From the NCBI GenBank assembly GCA_016235665.1, contig JACRJI010000008.1, positions 1 through 64,000 of the forward strand: a stretch of 64,000 nucleotides of DNA, written 5' to 3'. Shown piece by piece: positions 35,658 to 44,602 of this stretch; within the stretch, counting starts at the first letter, position 1; each line of letters opens with the position of its first letter. This DNA comes from a candidate division TA06 bacterium (GTDB lineage Bacteria > Edwardsbacteria > AC1 > EtOH8). A model generated the notes under the pieces. The model had not been told where the DNA came from and searched no databases. It saw nothing but the letters and a program-made list of their open reading frames with translations. The translations under genes were made by a program, and so were the position numbers.

Positions 35658-36659
35658 ATGAAGAAATTTCTGGCATTGGCTGCAGTCATTGTTCTGGCTG
35701 TGGTTTCCTGCGGTCCGGTAATCGTGTTAATCCGCCGGACGGAAAAACCCCGGCTGGAGATCCCGGCCATCAAGCGGGTGGCGGTGGTCGATTTTGTCGA
35801 CCCCTACAACCGCAACCTGGGTCCGGGAGTGGGCAATGTGCTGGTCTCCAAGCTGGCCGAACAGGGATATTACGAGATGATGGAGCGGGAGAAGATCAAT
35901 TCGGTGATGTCCGAGCACAAGTTCAACCTGACCGGGGCGGTGGACCCCAATACGGTTAAGCTATTGGGCGGTCTGCTGGGGGTAGACGCTATCATCACCG
36001 GCGAGATACTGGCCTACAAGGTGGAAACCTCCAAACGGACAGAGAAGGTGGAGCGCAAGGAGGGCACCGGCCGCTACGAGGAGGTGGAGAAGACCAACCC
36101 CTTTAACAAGAAGAAATACAAGGTCAAGGAAGAGATAATGAAGACGGTGCTGGTGGACGAGGAACGGACCACCAAAAGCGGCACGGTATCCATCAACTAC
36201 CGCCTGATAGACATCGTTTCCGGCAAGGTGGTGGCCAGCAAGTCCCAGTCGGCCAGCTACAACAAATGGTTCAAGGACAATGTTCCCGGCGATGACCAGA
36301 TCTTAAGCGGCCTGCTGAACGAGGTCACCGATGCTTTTGTGGGCGACATCTCTCCCCACTATGTCAACGTTGCCAAAAGGCTGATGAAGAGCAAGGCCGA
36401 TCCCAACGACATCGGCAGCAAGTATGCCAAGGCCGGTGAATGGCAGAGGGCGGCGGAGATATGGGAGCGCTCGGCCTCATCCCTGCCCGGTGATCCCGGC
36501 CTGTGGCACAATATCGGAGTAGCCTACGAAGCATTGGGCAGTTATGACAAGGCCCTGGAATCATACAAGAAAGCCTCTGACCTGGATCCGGCCAATGAGA
36601 CCTATATTCAGGACCAGGCCGGAGTGCGGAATGCATACCGAAGAGGGCTGGTGCAATAA
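35658..36659 (+). CDS. CsgG/HfaB-like lipoprotein with C-terminal TPRs
   Basis: The 333-residue protein has a lipoprotein signal with lipobox VVSC (Cys18). A CsgG-like domain (30-245) shows KRVAVVDFVDPYNRN, VLVSKLAEQGYYEMMEREKIN and LLGGLLGVDAIITGEI. About two TPR units (255-325) follow, with AKAGEWQRAAEIWERSASSL and NIGVAYEALGSYDKALESYKKA. CsgG forms a nonameric outer-membrane channel for curli subunits; HfaB anchors the holdfast. Here the substrate is unknown and TPRs are an added feature. A strong terminator follows, closing the cluster. Confidence 0.87.
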   Translation: MKKFLALAAVIVLAVVSCGPVIVLIRRTEKPRLEIPAIKRVAVVDFVDPYNRNLGPGVGNVLVSKLAEQGYYEMMEREKINSVMSEHKFNLTGAVDPNTVKLLGGLLGVDAIITGEILAYKVETSKRTEKVERKEGTGRYEEVEKTNPFNKKKYKVKEEIMKTVLVDEERTTKSGTVSINYRLIDIVSGKVVASKSQSASYNKWFKDNVPGDDQILSGLLNEVTDAFVGDISPHYVNVAKRLMKSKADPNDIGSKYAKAGEWQRAAEIWERSASSLPGDPGLWHNIGVAYEALGSYDKALESYKKASDLDPANETYIQDQAGVRNAYRRGLVQ

Positions 36660-36686
36660 AAGGGGCAGTTCAATCACGATTTTCCG

Positions 36687-36722
36687 GCAAAAGGGAGCGT
36701 TTTACGCTCCCTTTTGCGTTAG
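36687..36722 (+). terminator. Terminator closing the CsgG/FlgT-like cluster
   Basis: GCAAAAGGGAGCG (36687-36699) pairs perfectly with CGCTCCCTTTTGC (36705-36717) around TTTTA. The T-rich side of the stem is followed by GTTAG. Confidence 0.85.
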
Positions 36723-36824
36723 ATTTGACTTGACTTCCATAATTATTTATGGTAACATAACCCCCTTGCTTAAATACAGTTAGGCACATTAATTAAAATA
36801 TCTCTTAAAGTAAAAATACTATCT

Positions 36825-37592
36825 ATGCTGTTCCTGCTTAAGAAATTAGTAAGCTACACGCTTAACCCGATGACCATTATCCTGATGCTTTTTGCCGCAG
36901 GGTTGTTATTGTCATGGCAGAAAAAATACAAAAAAGCAGGTCAATGGCTGATTGTTTTGGGTATCGTGGCCTATGTTTTTGCCGGTTTTGGGTTGATTGG
37001 AAACAGACTGCTCAAGCGGCTGGAGAATAAATACCCGCCATTGCTTGATGCCTCCAGGGCTGTGGGGGCCAAGTGGGTGGTGGTGCTGGGGGCGGGAATG
37101 ACCAGTGATTCCAAAGTTCCCTTAACCTCGCAGTTAAGCGAAGGATCGGCCATTCGCACTATCGAAGGCATCAGATTATGGCGTCAGCTGAAAAACTCCA
37201 AACTCCTCTTTTCCGGCGGAGCGGTGTTCAACATCCAGTCCGAGGCCTATGGCATGGCCGGGCTGGCCAGACAATTTGGTATTCCTGATACTGCGGTCAG
37301 TCTGGAGGATAAATCGTTGGATACAGACGATCAGGCCCGATTGATAAAAGTAATGGTTAAAGGGGATACCGTGGTGCTGGTGACCTCGGCTGCTCATATG
37401 CACCGCTCTGTTTCCTTGTTCAAAAAACAGGGAGTGGCGGTGATCCCGGCCCCCACTCATTATTTGATCAAAGAGGAGCCAAAGTTCAAACCCAATCGGT
37501 TGTTTCCCAATTCCGGAAACATCATAGCGGCCGAAACCCTGTTCCACGAATACCTGGGACTGGCCTGGTCCAAACTCAGAGGAAGGATATGA
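36825..37592 (+). CDS. ElyC/SanA/YdcF family (DUF218) membrane protein
   Basis: The 255-residue protein has two N-terminal membrane helices (about 15-32 and 40-58) and a DUF218 domain (75-250). The domain shows [38 protein letters not shown], and [21 protein letters not shown]. ElyC of E. coli has this layout and affects peptidoglycan and lipid-carrier metabolism under stress; the reaction is unknown. Its end overlaps the DedA gene start by 4 bases. The DedA link is notable because some DedA proteins recycle undecaprenyl phosphate. Confidence 0.87.
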   Translation: MLFLLKKLVSYTLNPMTIILMLFAAGLLLSWQKKYKKAGQWLIVLGIVAYVFAGFGLIGNRLLKRLENKYPPLLDASRAVGAKWVVVLGAGMTSDSKVPLTSQLSEGSAIRTIEGIRLWRQLKNSKLLFSGGAVFNIQSEAYGMAGLARQFGIPDTAVSLEDKSLDTDDQARLIKVMVKGDTVVLVTSAAHMHRSVSLFKKQGVAVIPAPTHYLIKEEPKFKPNRLFPNSGNIIAAETLFHEYLGLAWSKLRGRI

Positions 37593-38233
37593 TATTGCAA
37601 TTCGTCGATGTTTTCATCCATCTGGACAAATACCTGACCACCATCATTCAGAACTACGGGACCTGGACCTATCTGATACTTTTTGCCATCATCTTCTGCG
37701 AGACCGGGCTGGTGGTGCTGCCTTTCCTGCCGGGTGATTCCCTGATCTTCGCCGCCGGGGCCCTGGCCGCTCTGGGGGCGCTGGACATCAAATGGCTGAT
37801 CATACTGATGTGCCTGGCGGCGGTGGCCGGCGACACGGTCAACTACTGGATCGGCTGGTGGGTTGGGCCCAAGATCTTTCAGAAGGAGAACGTGAGACTG
37901 CTTAATAAAAAACACCTGATGGAGGCCCATGCCTTTTACGAGAAGTACGGCGGGATCACCATCATCCTGGCCCGTTTCATGCCCTTCGTCCGCACCTTTG
38001 CCCCGTTCGTGGCCGGCATCGGCACCATGTCCTACTGGCGCTTCATGTCCTACAACGTGGTCGGGGGGATCCTTTGGATCAACATCTTCGGCTGGATGGG
38101 GTACTATTTCGGCAACCTGCCATACATCAAAAAGAACTTCAGCCTGGTGATCCTGGCCATAGTGGTGATCTCGGTGATGCCGGCGGTGATCGAGTACTTT
38201 AAACGCAGGCAAAGAACAAATAACAGTAAATAA
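37589..38233 (+). CDS. DedA family membrane protein
   Basis: A 214-residue multi-pass protein with DedA/SNARE-associated motifs: [35 protein letters not shown] and the conserved F-x-R-F-x-P-x-x-R region as [20 protein letters not shown]. DedA proteins include undecaprenyl-phosphate and phosphatidylethanolamine flippases. This subgroup resembles the E. coli DedA/YohD type. The start overlaps the ElyC-like gene. A DUF4337 membrane protein gene follows by 13 bases, giving a three-gene membrane operon. Confidence 0.93.
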   Translation: MILQFVDVFIHLDKYLTTIIQNYGTWTYLILFAIIFCETGLVVLPFLPGDSLIFAAGALAALGALDIKWLIILMCLAAVAGDTVNYWIGWWVGPKIFQKENVRLLNKKHLMEAHAFYEKYGGITIILARFMPFVRTFAPFVAGIGTMSYWRFMSYNVVGGILWINIFGWMGYYFGNLPYIKKNFSLVILAIVVISVMPAVIEYFKRRQRTNNSK

Positions 38234-38246
38234 AACCAAAGATACC

Positions 38247-38774
38247 ATGTCTGAATCCAACAAAGAAAAGTGGATGGCCTGGATCTCTCTGACCACCACC
38301 ATACTGGCGGTTTGCGCGGCCATCAGCTCGCTTCGGGCCAGCAGCTATTCCACCAAAGTGCAGCTGACCAACACCAAGGAAGCCAGCAGCTGGGCCTATT
38401 TTCAGTCAAAAAGCATCAAACAGCATACCTGCGAAACCATGCACGATGTGATGCAGGCCAATCTGCTGGCCGCCACCAGCGCCAAAAGCAGGGAATACCT
38501 TGAGAATAAGCTGAAAATATACCAGGCTGACATTGTCCGGTACGATCAGGAGAAGAACCAGATAAAGACCGAGGCTGAGCAATTTGCCAAACAGCAGGAT
38601 ATTTTCAAAAAGCACGGGGCATCCTTCGGCCTGGCGGTGATACTGCTGCAGATAGCCATCATGCTGTCCTCCATGGGCGCATTGCTTAAACGGCAGCTGC
38701 TTTGGTTTCTGGGGCTTGGATTTGGCCTGTGGGGCATATTCAATATGCTTAACGGTTTCTTTCTTTTCATCTGA
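38247..38774 (+). CDS. DUF4337-type membrane protein
   Basis: The 175-residue product fits DUF4337. It has an N-terminal helix (WMAWISLTTTILAVCAAISS), a central polar and helical region with SSWAYFQSKSIKQHT and a long KEDQ-rich segment (85-120), then two C-terminal membrane helices (about 128-172). The function of the family is unknown. Downstream of dedA it may be part of the same envelope unit. The start is preceded by a weak site; an ATG at this position gives the conserved N-terminal SNKEKWMAW. Confidence 0.8.
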   Translation: MSESNKEKWMAWISLTTTILAVCAAISSLRASSYSTKVQLTNTKEASSWAYFQSKSIKQHTCETMHDVMQANLLAATSAKSREYLENKLKIYQADIVRYDQEKNQIKTEAEQFAKQQDIFKKHGASFGLAVILLQIAIMLSSMGALLKRQLLWFLGLGFGLWGIFNMLNGFFLFI

Positions 38775-38830
38775 CATCGGATTGCTGGCTCAGGCACATT
38801 GCAAACCAAACATAAAATACGGATATCATT

Positions 38831-39253
38831 ATGAACCCGGTTCAAATATCGCATCTGGTAAAATACGAGGACCTGAACCACCACGGCACTTTGTTCGCCG
38901 GAAGAATGTCCGAGTGGATGGTGGAGGCCTGCTTCATCTGCGCGGCCCGGGCGGTGAAGAGGCCGGAGGACGTGGTCTGCGTCCAGGTCCACGGGATGAG
39001 CTTCATCAAGCCGGCCAGGCGGGGCGACATCATCCGGGTGGAATCCCAACTGGCCTACCTGGGGCAGAAGAGCATCACGGTCTACGGCCGGGTCTTCGCT
39101 AATCAGGATGCCGAACCGTACGTCACCAGCTTCGCCACCTTCGTCACCATCGACCAGCAGGGCAAGCCCTACGCCCACGGCCTGACCCTGACCCCGGAAT
39201 ACATCCAGCAGAACCAGGCCATACACCAAAAGGCCAGGGAACTGAGAAAATAG
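38831..39253 (+). CDS. Hotdog-fold acyl-CoA thioesterase
   Basis: A 140-residue hotdog protein of the YciA/BFIT type. It contains the conserved NHHGTLFAGRMSEWMVEACF segment, then FIKPARRGDIIRVESQL. These carry the helix-and-sheet core and the catalytic-type Asn/Asp region. Members hydrolyse acyl-CoAs, with unknown chain length here. It is a single gene between the DUF4337 gene and der. No operon partner is obvious. Confidence 0.85.
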   Translation: MNPVQISHLVKYEDLNHHGTLFAGRMSEWMVEACFICAARAVKRPEDVVCVQVHGMSFIKPARRGDIIRVESQLAYLGQKSITVYGRVFANQDAEPYVTSFATFVTIDQQGKPYAHGLTLTPEYIQQNQAIHQKARELRK

Positions 39254-39279
39254 GGACCAAGCCGGGGGTATTATTATCA

Positions 39280-39315
39280 GGAAACCATGAAAGCAGGAAT
39301 CGTATTTCAGTTTCC
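39280..39315. repeat. Imperfect intergenic repeat (family C)
   Basis: GGAAAC (39280-39285) and GTTTCC (39310-39315) enclose the word ATGAAAGCAGGAAT. The same words occur at 4414-4473 and 20686-20710. Confidence 0.45.
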
Positions 39316-39351
39316 CATTCTTCCAAATCACCGTCTAATAGGTTATTTTAT

Positions 39352-39373
39352 AAATCTGCGTTAATCAGCGTCC
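39352..39373. repeat. Intergenic repeat (family A)
   Basis: AATCTGCGTTAATCAGCGTC with flanks matches the right arm of the 29554-29599 element and, in reverse, the 59061-59084 element. It lies just after a family C copy in the gap before der. Confidence 0.55.
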
Positions 39374-39420
39374 TATAAAATATAGGATTTGCATACCGCT
39401 TAAAAGCCGACTGGAAATAA

Positions 39421-40809
39421 ATGAATTATCCCATCGTAGCCATCATCGGACGCCCCAACGTGGGCAAGTCCACCCTGTTCAACCGGATCCTCAAATCCAA
39501 GGCCGCCATCGTCGACGACATGCCCGGGGTGACCCGGGACCGCAACTACGCCATCGCCGACTGGAACGGAAAATACTTTTACCTGATAGACACCGGCGGG
39601 CTGGTGCCCAACACCAAGGACCGGATGGAGAACTCCATCAAGCGCCAGGTGGATGCGGCCATGGAAGAGGCGGATCTGCTTTTGTTCCTGGTGGACCGCA
39701 AGAGCGGCATGACCGACGCCGACGCCCAGATAGCCAAGACAGTCCGCAAGCAGGGAAAGCCGATCATCCTGGCGGTCAACAAGGTGGACAAGCCCAAGGA
39801 CGAGGCCGAGTCATATGAATTCATGCGGCTGGGGCTGGGCGAGCCCCTGCTGATAGCGGCCGGGCCGGGCCTGTCCATAGGCGACCTGCTGGACGAGGTG
39901 GTCAAAAAACTGCCCAAGAGCCCGGAGCAGCCCCTTAACGACAAGGCGGTCCAGGTGGCCATCGTGGGCAAGCCCAACGTGGGGAAATCATCCCTGGTCA
40001 ACGCCATCGTGGGCCGGGAGCGGGTGATAGTGGATTCGGTGCCGGGCACCACCAGGGATTCGGTGGACACCATCTTCAGCTGGAACGACCAGGAATTCGT
40101 GCTGATAGACACCGCCGGCTTAAGGCGCAAGACCAGCGCCCACGACGATGTGGAGTTCTACACCCGGCTGCGGACCGAACGGGCGGTGGAGCGCTGCCAG
40201 GTGGGGGTGCTGGTGCTGGACAGCTCCCAGGGGCTTTCCCACCTGGACACCACTTTGGTGGCCATGCTGGAGACCTCCAACAAGGCCCTGGTGGTGGTGA
40301 TCAACAAATGGGACCTGATGACCGAGGAGAACAAGGCCAATTACCTGGGCTGGCTTAAACAGCAGCTGGCCTTCGTCAACTTCGCCGAATTCGTCTTTAC
40401 CTCGGCCCTGAACAATGACGGGGTCTTTAACCTGCTGCAGAAGATACTCAATGCCTATCACCACTGGAACAAGGTCTTTGAACCGGCGGTGGTGGTCCAG
40501 GCCTTTGAGGATACCATCAAGAAACTGCACCCGCCGGCGGTGAGGGGCAAGGAGATTACCCTTTACTCCATCAGGCAGGAGGGCCAGGCCCCGCCCCGGT
40601 TCGTGATCGAGAGCAACCTGCCCAATCTGATACCCACCAACTATCTGCGTTATCTCCAGAGTAGCCTGCACACCCGGCTGGCCATCACCGGCACGCCCAT
40701 CAGGCTGATGTTCCAAAGGTCCAAGGCGCCCTCGGGCTGGAAGAAGCGGCAGATGCTGGATTTCGGGAAGAGGCCCAAGTTCCGGGCGGAACTGGAAAAC
40801 AGCAAGTAA
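39421..40809 (+). CDS. der: GTPase Der (EngA)
   Basis: Der is the double-GTPase needed for 50S subunit assembly. The 462-residue protein has two P-loops (GRPNVGKSTLFN near 10 and GKPNVGKSSLVN near 183), two DTxG motifs (DTGG, DTAG), two NKxD motifs (NKVD, NKWD) and the C-terminal KH-like domain (about 350-450). Length and domain order are standard. With era upstream, the window encodes two ribosome assembly GTPases. Confidence 0.98.
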   Translation: MNYPIVAIIGRPNVGKSTLFNRILKSKAAIVDDMPGVTRDRNYAIADWNGKYFYLIDTGGLVPNTKDRMENSIKRQVDAAMEEADLLLFLVDRKSGMTDADAQIAKTVRKQGKPIILAVNKVDKPKDEAESYEFMRLGLGEPLLIAAGPGLSIGDLLDEVVKKLPKSPEQPLNDKAVQVAIVGKPNVGKSSLVNAIVGRERVIVDSVPGTTRDSVDTIFSWNDQEFVLIDTAGLRRKTSAHDDVEFYTRLRTERAVERCQVGVLVLDSSQGLSHLDTTLVAMLETSNKALVVVINKWDLMTEENKANYLGWLKQQLAFVNFAEFVFTSALNNDGVFNLLQKILNAYHHWNKVFEPAVVVQAFEDTIKKLHPPAVRGKEITLYSIRQEGQAPPRFVIESNLPNLIPTNYLRYLQSSLHTRLAITGTPIRLMFQRSKAPSGWKKRQMLDFGKRPKFRAELENSK

Positions 40810-40844
40810 GGTAAATTACATTATATAAGGAAGCCGGGTGCAAT

Positions 40845-41285
40845 ATGAGCAAAGCATCTTTTTCGAGAATAATCGAAATCGTAATTGGTCTTGTGGCAAT
40901 ATTATTCGCACTTATTTACATATTGATTTCAATCCCTGAATTAGTTAGTAGCTACAACAGGATTAATAACTTATTTAGAATAGTATCTTTTACTATTTTA
41001 TTTAGCTTCAATTTGACTTGTTTAATATCCTCCGGCATTGTAGTAGTATGGGAAAAATACAAAAAACCATTTTTTTGGTTTAATTTAAATTGTTTGTCGT
41101 TAGTCTTGTTACTAGTTTATAGTTTAATAGATATGGCAGGACAATCAGAATCGTTTCTGTCATTTATAATAAACTATCTTTACGGATTATTATTCTATTT
41201 GCCAATTATTTTATTGTTTTTGTTTTTCTGTAGTTACTTTAGAAAACGTTATACTACTAATTATTCGGGGAAATTAATTACTTGA
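40845..41285 (+). CDS. Orphan AT-rich membrane protein
   Basis: I do not recognise this 146-residue protein. It has about four membrane helices (residues 12-30, 45-63, 75-92 and 108-130) and few charged residues apart from the ends (KYKK, FRKRYTT). The gene is visibly AT-rich and uses TTA/ATT/AAT codons, unlike the GC-rich der and plsY on each side, which suggests recent acquisition. An AAGGAAG site lies 11 bases before the ATG, with a TATATAA just upstream of it. Confidence 0.65.
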   Translation: MSKASFSRIIEIVIGLVAILFALIYILISIPELVSSYNRINNLFRIVSFTILFSFNLTCLISSGIVVVWEKYKKPFFWFNLNCLSLVLLLVYSLIDMAGQSESFLSFIINYLYGLLFYLPIILLFLFFCSYFRKRYTTNYSGKLIT

Positions 41286-41334
41286 TTTGTTTTAACGAAT
41301 TTGTGTTTAACGTCAAGGGTAAAAAGAGAACTTT

Positions 41335-41976
41335 ATGTTGTATCGTATACTATTCATCATAGGAGCTTACCTGACCGGAGGCATTCCCTTCGGCTACCTG
41401 GCCGGGAAAATGCTTAAAGGCATTGACATCCGGGAGCATGGCAGCAAGAACGTGGGGGCCACCAATGTTCTTCGGGTCATCGGTAAAGGTCCGGGGATAG
41501 CGGTCTACCTGCTGGACGCCGTAAAGGGCCTGCTGCCGGTTCTATTGGCCCAAATGCTCTGGCCGGCCGCCACGCCCCAGCAGCAATGGTTCCACATTGC
41601 AGTCGCCCTGGCCGCCATTCTGGGCCACGTCTTCACCCCGTATCTCAAATTCAAAGGCGGCAAGGGCGTGGCCACGGCCTCCGGGGCCATGCTGGGGCTG
41701 GCGCCGCTGCCGCTGCTGGCCGCCTTGCTGGTCTTTGCCCTGGTCTTTGGCCTTACCCGCTATGTTTCGCTGGGCTCCATCTGCGCCTCGATAACCTTTC
41801 CCATCGGGGTGGCCGTTCAGTTGATACTGAAGGGCGAAGATCCTTTTGCTCCGATGCTGGCGGTGGGCTGGTTCGTGGTGCTGCTGATACTGGTGACCCA
41901 CAAGGCCAACATCGTGCGGTTGATGCATGGCAATGAGAACAGGATCAGTTTCAAGAAGGCCCAGCCAACAAAATAA
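41335..41976 (+). CDS. plsY: Glycerol-3-phosphate acyltransferase PlsY
   Basis: PlsY adds an acyl group from acyl-phosphate to glycerol 3-phosphate, the first step of phospholipid synthesis. The 213-residue membrane protein shows GIPFGYLAGKML, the catalytic loop GSKNVGATNVLRVIGKGPG, KGLLPVL and HVFTPYLKFKGGKGVATASG. Length is typical. gpsA, which makes the substrate glycerol 3-phosphate, lies next with a 95-base gap. Confidence 0.97.
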   Translation: MLYRILFIIGAYLTGGIPFGYLAGKMLKGIDIREHGSKNVGATNVLRVIGKGPGIAVYLLDAVKGLLPVLLAQMLWPAATPQQQWFHIAVALAAILGHVFTPYLKFKGGKGVATASGAMLGLAPLPLLAALLVFALVFGLTRYVSLGSICASITFPIGVAVQLILKGEDPFAPMLAVGWFVVLLILVTHKANIVRLMHGNENRISFKKAQPTK

Positions 41977-41991
41977 TATTCTTTGGAAACC

Positions 41992-42058
41992 TTCCCACGA
42001 AACACACGAAATGATCTAAAATATTTATCGTTATTTTTTCGTGCTCTTTGGTGGGGAA
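41992..42058. repeat. Imperfect intergenic palindrome (family B)
   Basis: TTCCCACGAAACACACGAAA (41992-42011) is an imperfect complement of the segment 42037-42058 ending GGTGGGGAA. It fills the gap between plsY and gpsA. Confidence 0.6.
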
Positions 42059-42071
42059 TAGGTATTGATCA

Positions 42072-43082
42072 ATGTCACATAAAACCAAGAACATATCCAT
42101 CCTAGGCGCAGGCAACTGGGGCACCACCCTGGCCGTGATCCTGGCCGAGCAGGGCCACCGGGTGCGGCTTTGGGAATATCTGCCCCAGGCAGCGGAAGAG
42201 ATCCAGCGTATCCGCCAGAACAGGCAGTTCCTGCCGGGGGTAACCATTCCCCAAGGCGTGGCCGTAAGTTCCGATCTGGGCCTTTCATTGCAGAGGGCTG
42301 ATATCTGTTTCCTGGCGCTGCCATCCTCAGTGCTCAGGAAGGTCTGCGAACAGGCCTATCCATTGCTGTCTTCGGACACAGTGATCGTCAGCGCCATCAA
42401 AGGCTTGGAGGACAAGACCCGCCTGCGGATGTCGCAGGTCATAGAACAGACACTGAAGGAAAAGGCCGGGCGGCTGACGGTATTGTCCGGCCCCAATATC
42501 GCTTCCGAGATCGCCCGCCATCTGCCTGCCACCACTGTCGCATCTTCCGCCGATCTGCCGGCCGCCCAGGAAGTACAGTCTGCCCTGATGTCCCGGTATC
42601 TGCGGGTCTACACCGGCAGCGATGTGGCGGGGGCCGAGCTGGGCGGGAGTCTGAAGAACGTTATCGCCATCGCGGCCGGGATCATAGACGGGATGGAACT
42701 GGGGGCCAACACCAAGGGGGCGCTTCTGACCCGGGGACTGGCCGAGATCACCCGGCTGGGAACAGCTCTGGGAGCCGATCCGGCCACTTTCGCCGGCCTT
42801 ACCGGAATGGGGGACCTGATCACCACCTGTTCCAGCCCGCAAAGCCGCAACCATATCGTGGGAAGCAGGATCGGCCAGGGACAAAGACTGGACGACATCT
42901 TAAAGGAAATGGTGATGGTGGCCGAGGGGGTGAATACCGCCAAGGCGGCCTACGAATTGTCAAAAGAATATCGAATAGAGATGCCCATCACCGAGCAGAT
43001 GTACCTGGTGCTTTTCCATGACAAATCTCCCCGCCTGGCGGTGGAGGCCCTGATGACCCGCGATCCCAAGTCCGAAAAATGA
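42072..43082 (+). CDS. gpsA: NAD(P)H-dependent glycerol-3-phosphate dehydrogenase
   Basis: GpsA reduces dihydroxyacetone phosphate to glycerol 3-phosphate for phospholipids. The 336-residue protein has the Rossmann GAGNWGTTLAVILAEQGH, the LSGPNIASEIA block, the catalytic Lys in ELGGSLKNVIAIAAGI, and GLTGMGDLITTCSSPQSRN. Length is standard. Its stop overlaps the pgeF start by 4 bases. plsY, gpsA and pgeF form one transcription group. Confidence 0.97.
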   Translation: MSHKTKNISILGAGNWGTTLAVILAEQGHRVRLWEYLPQAAEEIQRIRQNRQFLPGVTIPQGVAVSSDLGLSLQRADICFLALPSSVLRKVCEQAYPLLSSDTVIVSAIKGLEDKTRLRMSQVIEQTLKEKAGRLTVLSGPNIASEIARHLPATTVASSADLPAAQEVQSALMSRYLRVYTGSDVAGAELGGSLKNVIAIAAGIIDGMELGANTKGALLTRGLAEITRLGTALGADPATFAGLTGMGDLITTCSSPQSRNHIVGSRIGQGQRLDDILKEMVMVAEGVNTAKAAYELSKEYRIEMPITEQMYLVLFHDKSPRLAVEALMTRDPKSEK

Positions 43083-43792
43083 CCGCAGAACTGATCTCGG
43101 AACAGAACGGCCTGAGCATCCTGAGCTTTGATATCCTGAACCGGTATGGCATAAAGCACGGGATGGTCATCAAGTCAAACGGACGGGAAATAGACAAGGA
43201 GCAGGTTTACCAGAAACTGGGAACCGGGGGCAGGCTGGCGGTGACCCACCATGTCCACGGAGCGCACATAGAAACGATCCCGCCGGAATATTCCGGGTAC
43301 TACCCAAAAAAGATCGAAGCTGACGGGCTGATGACCCAGGTTCCCGGCGCGGTGATCACCATCCACACCGCCGACTGCGTCCCCATATTCCTGGCGGACA
43401 AGGAAAACAAAGCGGTCTGCCTGATCCATGCCGGATGGAAGGGTACCGCCCTGGGCATCGCCCAAAAGGGACTGCAGCAGTTCATGGCGGCATACGGCCT
43501 TAAACCGGGAAGCATTGCGGCGGTGATCGGTCCGGCCATCGAACAGAACTGCTATCAGGTCGGGGCAGAAGTGGCTGACAAGTTCGGTCCGCCGGTCAAA
43601 ATATCAGAGGGCGGCGGCAAATGGCGGTTGGACCTGAAGGCAGAGAACCGGAGCCAGATAGTTCAAGCCTGGCTTTCACCTGAAGACATTCATGTCTCGG
43701 AACTCTGCACCTTCTGCCAGCACCGCCTGCTTCATTCATACCGGAGAGAAAAAAAGCTTAAAAGCCAAATGATCTCATTTATGGAGGCTTAG
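43079..43792 (+). CDS. pgeF: Peptidoglycan editing factor PgeF (YfiH, laccase-domain family)
   Basis: The 237-residue protein matches the YfiH/DUF152 family: HHVHGAHIETIPPEY, the HTADCVPIFLAD segment with Cys, HAGWKGTALGIAQKGL and the IEQNCYQVG region. Those His and Cys residues bind metal. The E. coli member removes misincorporated Ser from peptidoglycan precursors, and other members hydrolyse purine nucleosides. The ATGA overlap couples it to gpsA. It lies next to a MerR-type gene, as in several deltaproteobacteria. Confidence 0.92.
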   Translation: MTAELISEQNGLSILSFDILNRYGIKHGMVIKSNGREIDKEQVYQKLGTGGRLAVTHHVHGAHIETIPPEYSGYYPKKIEADGLMTQVPGAVITIHTADCVPIFLADKENKAVCLIHAGWKGTALGIAQKGLQQFMAAYGLKPGSIAAVIGPAIEQNCYQVGAEVADKFGPPVKISEGGGKWRLDLKAENRSQIVQAWLSPEDIHVSELCTFCQHRLLHSYRREKKLKSQMISFMEA

Positions 43793-43795
43793 GAA

Positions 43796-44221
43796 ATGGA
43801 CGAACAAACAGCCCCGGTTGCGGAACAGCCACAAAGCAGACCCAAGATGGACAGATCCGACCGGATGAAGGTCTACCACAACATCCGGGAGGTTTCCCAG
43901 ATGGCGGAGCTGGAGCCGTATATCCTGAGATTCTGGGAGAGCGAGTTTTCGGCGCTCAAGCCCAAGACCACCCGGGGCGGCCGCCGCCAGTACCAGGTGG
44001 AGGACATCAAGATGGTGCTGCTGATCAAGAAGCTGCTGTACCAGGACGGCTACACTATAGCCGGGGCCCGCAACCGCCTGAAGGAGATCAAGGAAAAGGA
44101 GCGGGACCAGCTGGAGATCCCTTTCAACCAATGGCGCAGCCGGTCGGGGGTCAAGGCCATCGCCGGAGAACTGAGGCAGGTGCTGGATATTCTAAACCGG
44201 AAGCCGCCCTCTTTAAAATAA
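43796..44221 (+). CDS. MerR-family transcriptional regulator
   Basis: A 141-residue protein with a short, charged N-terminal lead (1-25) and a MerR-type winged helix (26-100). The domain shows YHNIREVSQMAELEPYILRFWESEF, then LKPKTTRGGRRQYQVEDIKMVLLI. No Cys-based metal site is present, so this is the short, non-metal MerR type often placed before tRNA-Pro genes. It starts 3 bases after pgeF and is cotranscribed. Its target is unknown. Confidence 0.87.
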   Translation: MDEQTAPVAEQPQSRPKMDRSDRMKVYHNIREVSQMAELEPYILRFWESEFSALKPKTTRGGRRQYQVEDIKMVLLIKKLLYQDGYTIAGARNRLKEIKEKERDQLEIPFNQWRSRSGVKAIAGELRQVLDILNRKPPSLK

Positions 44222-44232
44222 ATAAATACTGC

Positions 44233-44261
44233 TTGCATTAAAACTGATTTTTTCGTATAAT
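44233..44261 (+). promoter_or_regulatory. Promoter of the tRNA-Pro genes
   Basis: TTGCAT (44233-44238) and perfect TATAAT (44256-44261), 17-base spacer. The start is predicted about 6 bases before tRNA-Pro(GGG). Confidence 0.8.
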
Positions 44262-44273
44262 TAGAGTTTGTGT

Positions 44274-44351
44274 CGGGGTGTAGCGCAGTCCGGTTAGCGC
44301 ACTTGACTGGGGGTCAAGGGGCCGGTGGTTCGAATCCACTCACCCCGACCA
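44274..44351 (+). tRNA. tRNA-Pro (anticodon GGG)
   Basis: The 78-nt gene has acceptor stem CGGGGTG/CACCCCG, anticodon stem CTTGA/TCAAG with loop CTGGGGG (anticodon GGG), T arm GGTTCGAATCC and encoded CCA. It reads CCC and CCU. Confidence 0.95.
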
Positions 44352-44364
44352 TTTAAAAAATCAA

Positions 44365-44436
44365 ACAGGATAGACAGATTACCCGGGATACTTTGCCAGT
44401 TCTCAAGTTGTGATCCCATAATCATGTTAATCCTGT
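44365..44436. repeat. Imperfect palindrome between the tRNA-Pro genes (family D)
   Basis: ACAGGAT (44365-44371) pairs with ATCCTGT (44430-44436). The words AGACAGATTA and ATCATGTTAATCCTGTCAA recur in part at 46764-46783 and near 52645-52735. Confidence 0.55.
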
Positions 44437-44460
44437 CAATTAAACTCTAACTCAATCAAA

Positions 44461-44537
<77 letters not shown>

Positions 44538-44602
44538 CTTTTATAAAACTAAATAAAATACGGCATGACCTTGGATCCGGACCAGGGAGTGCCTTTTTCC
44601 CT

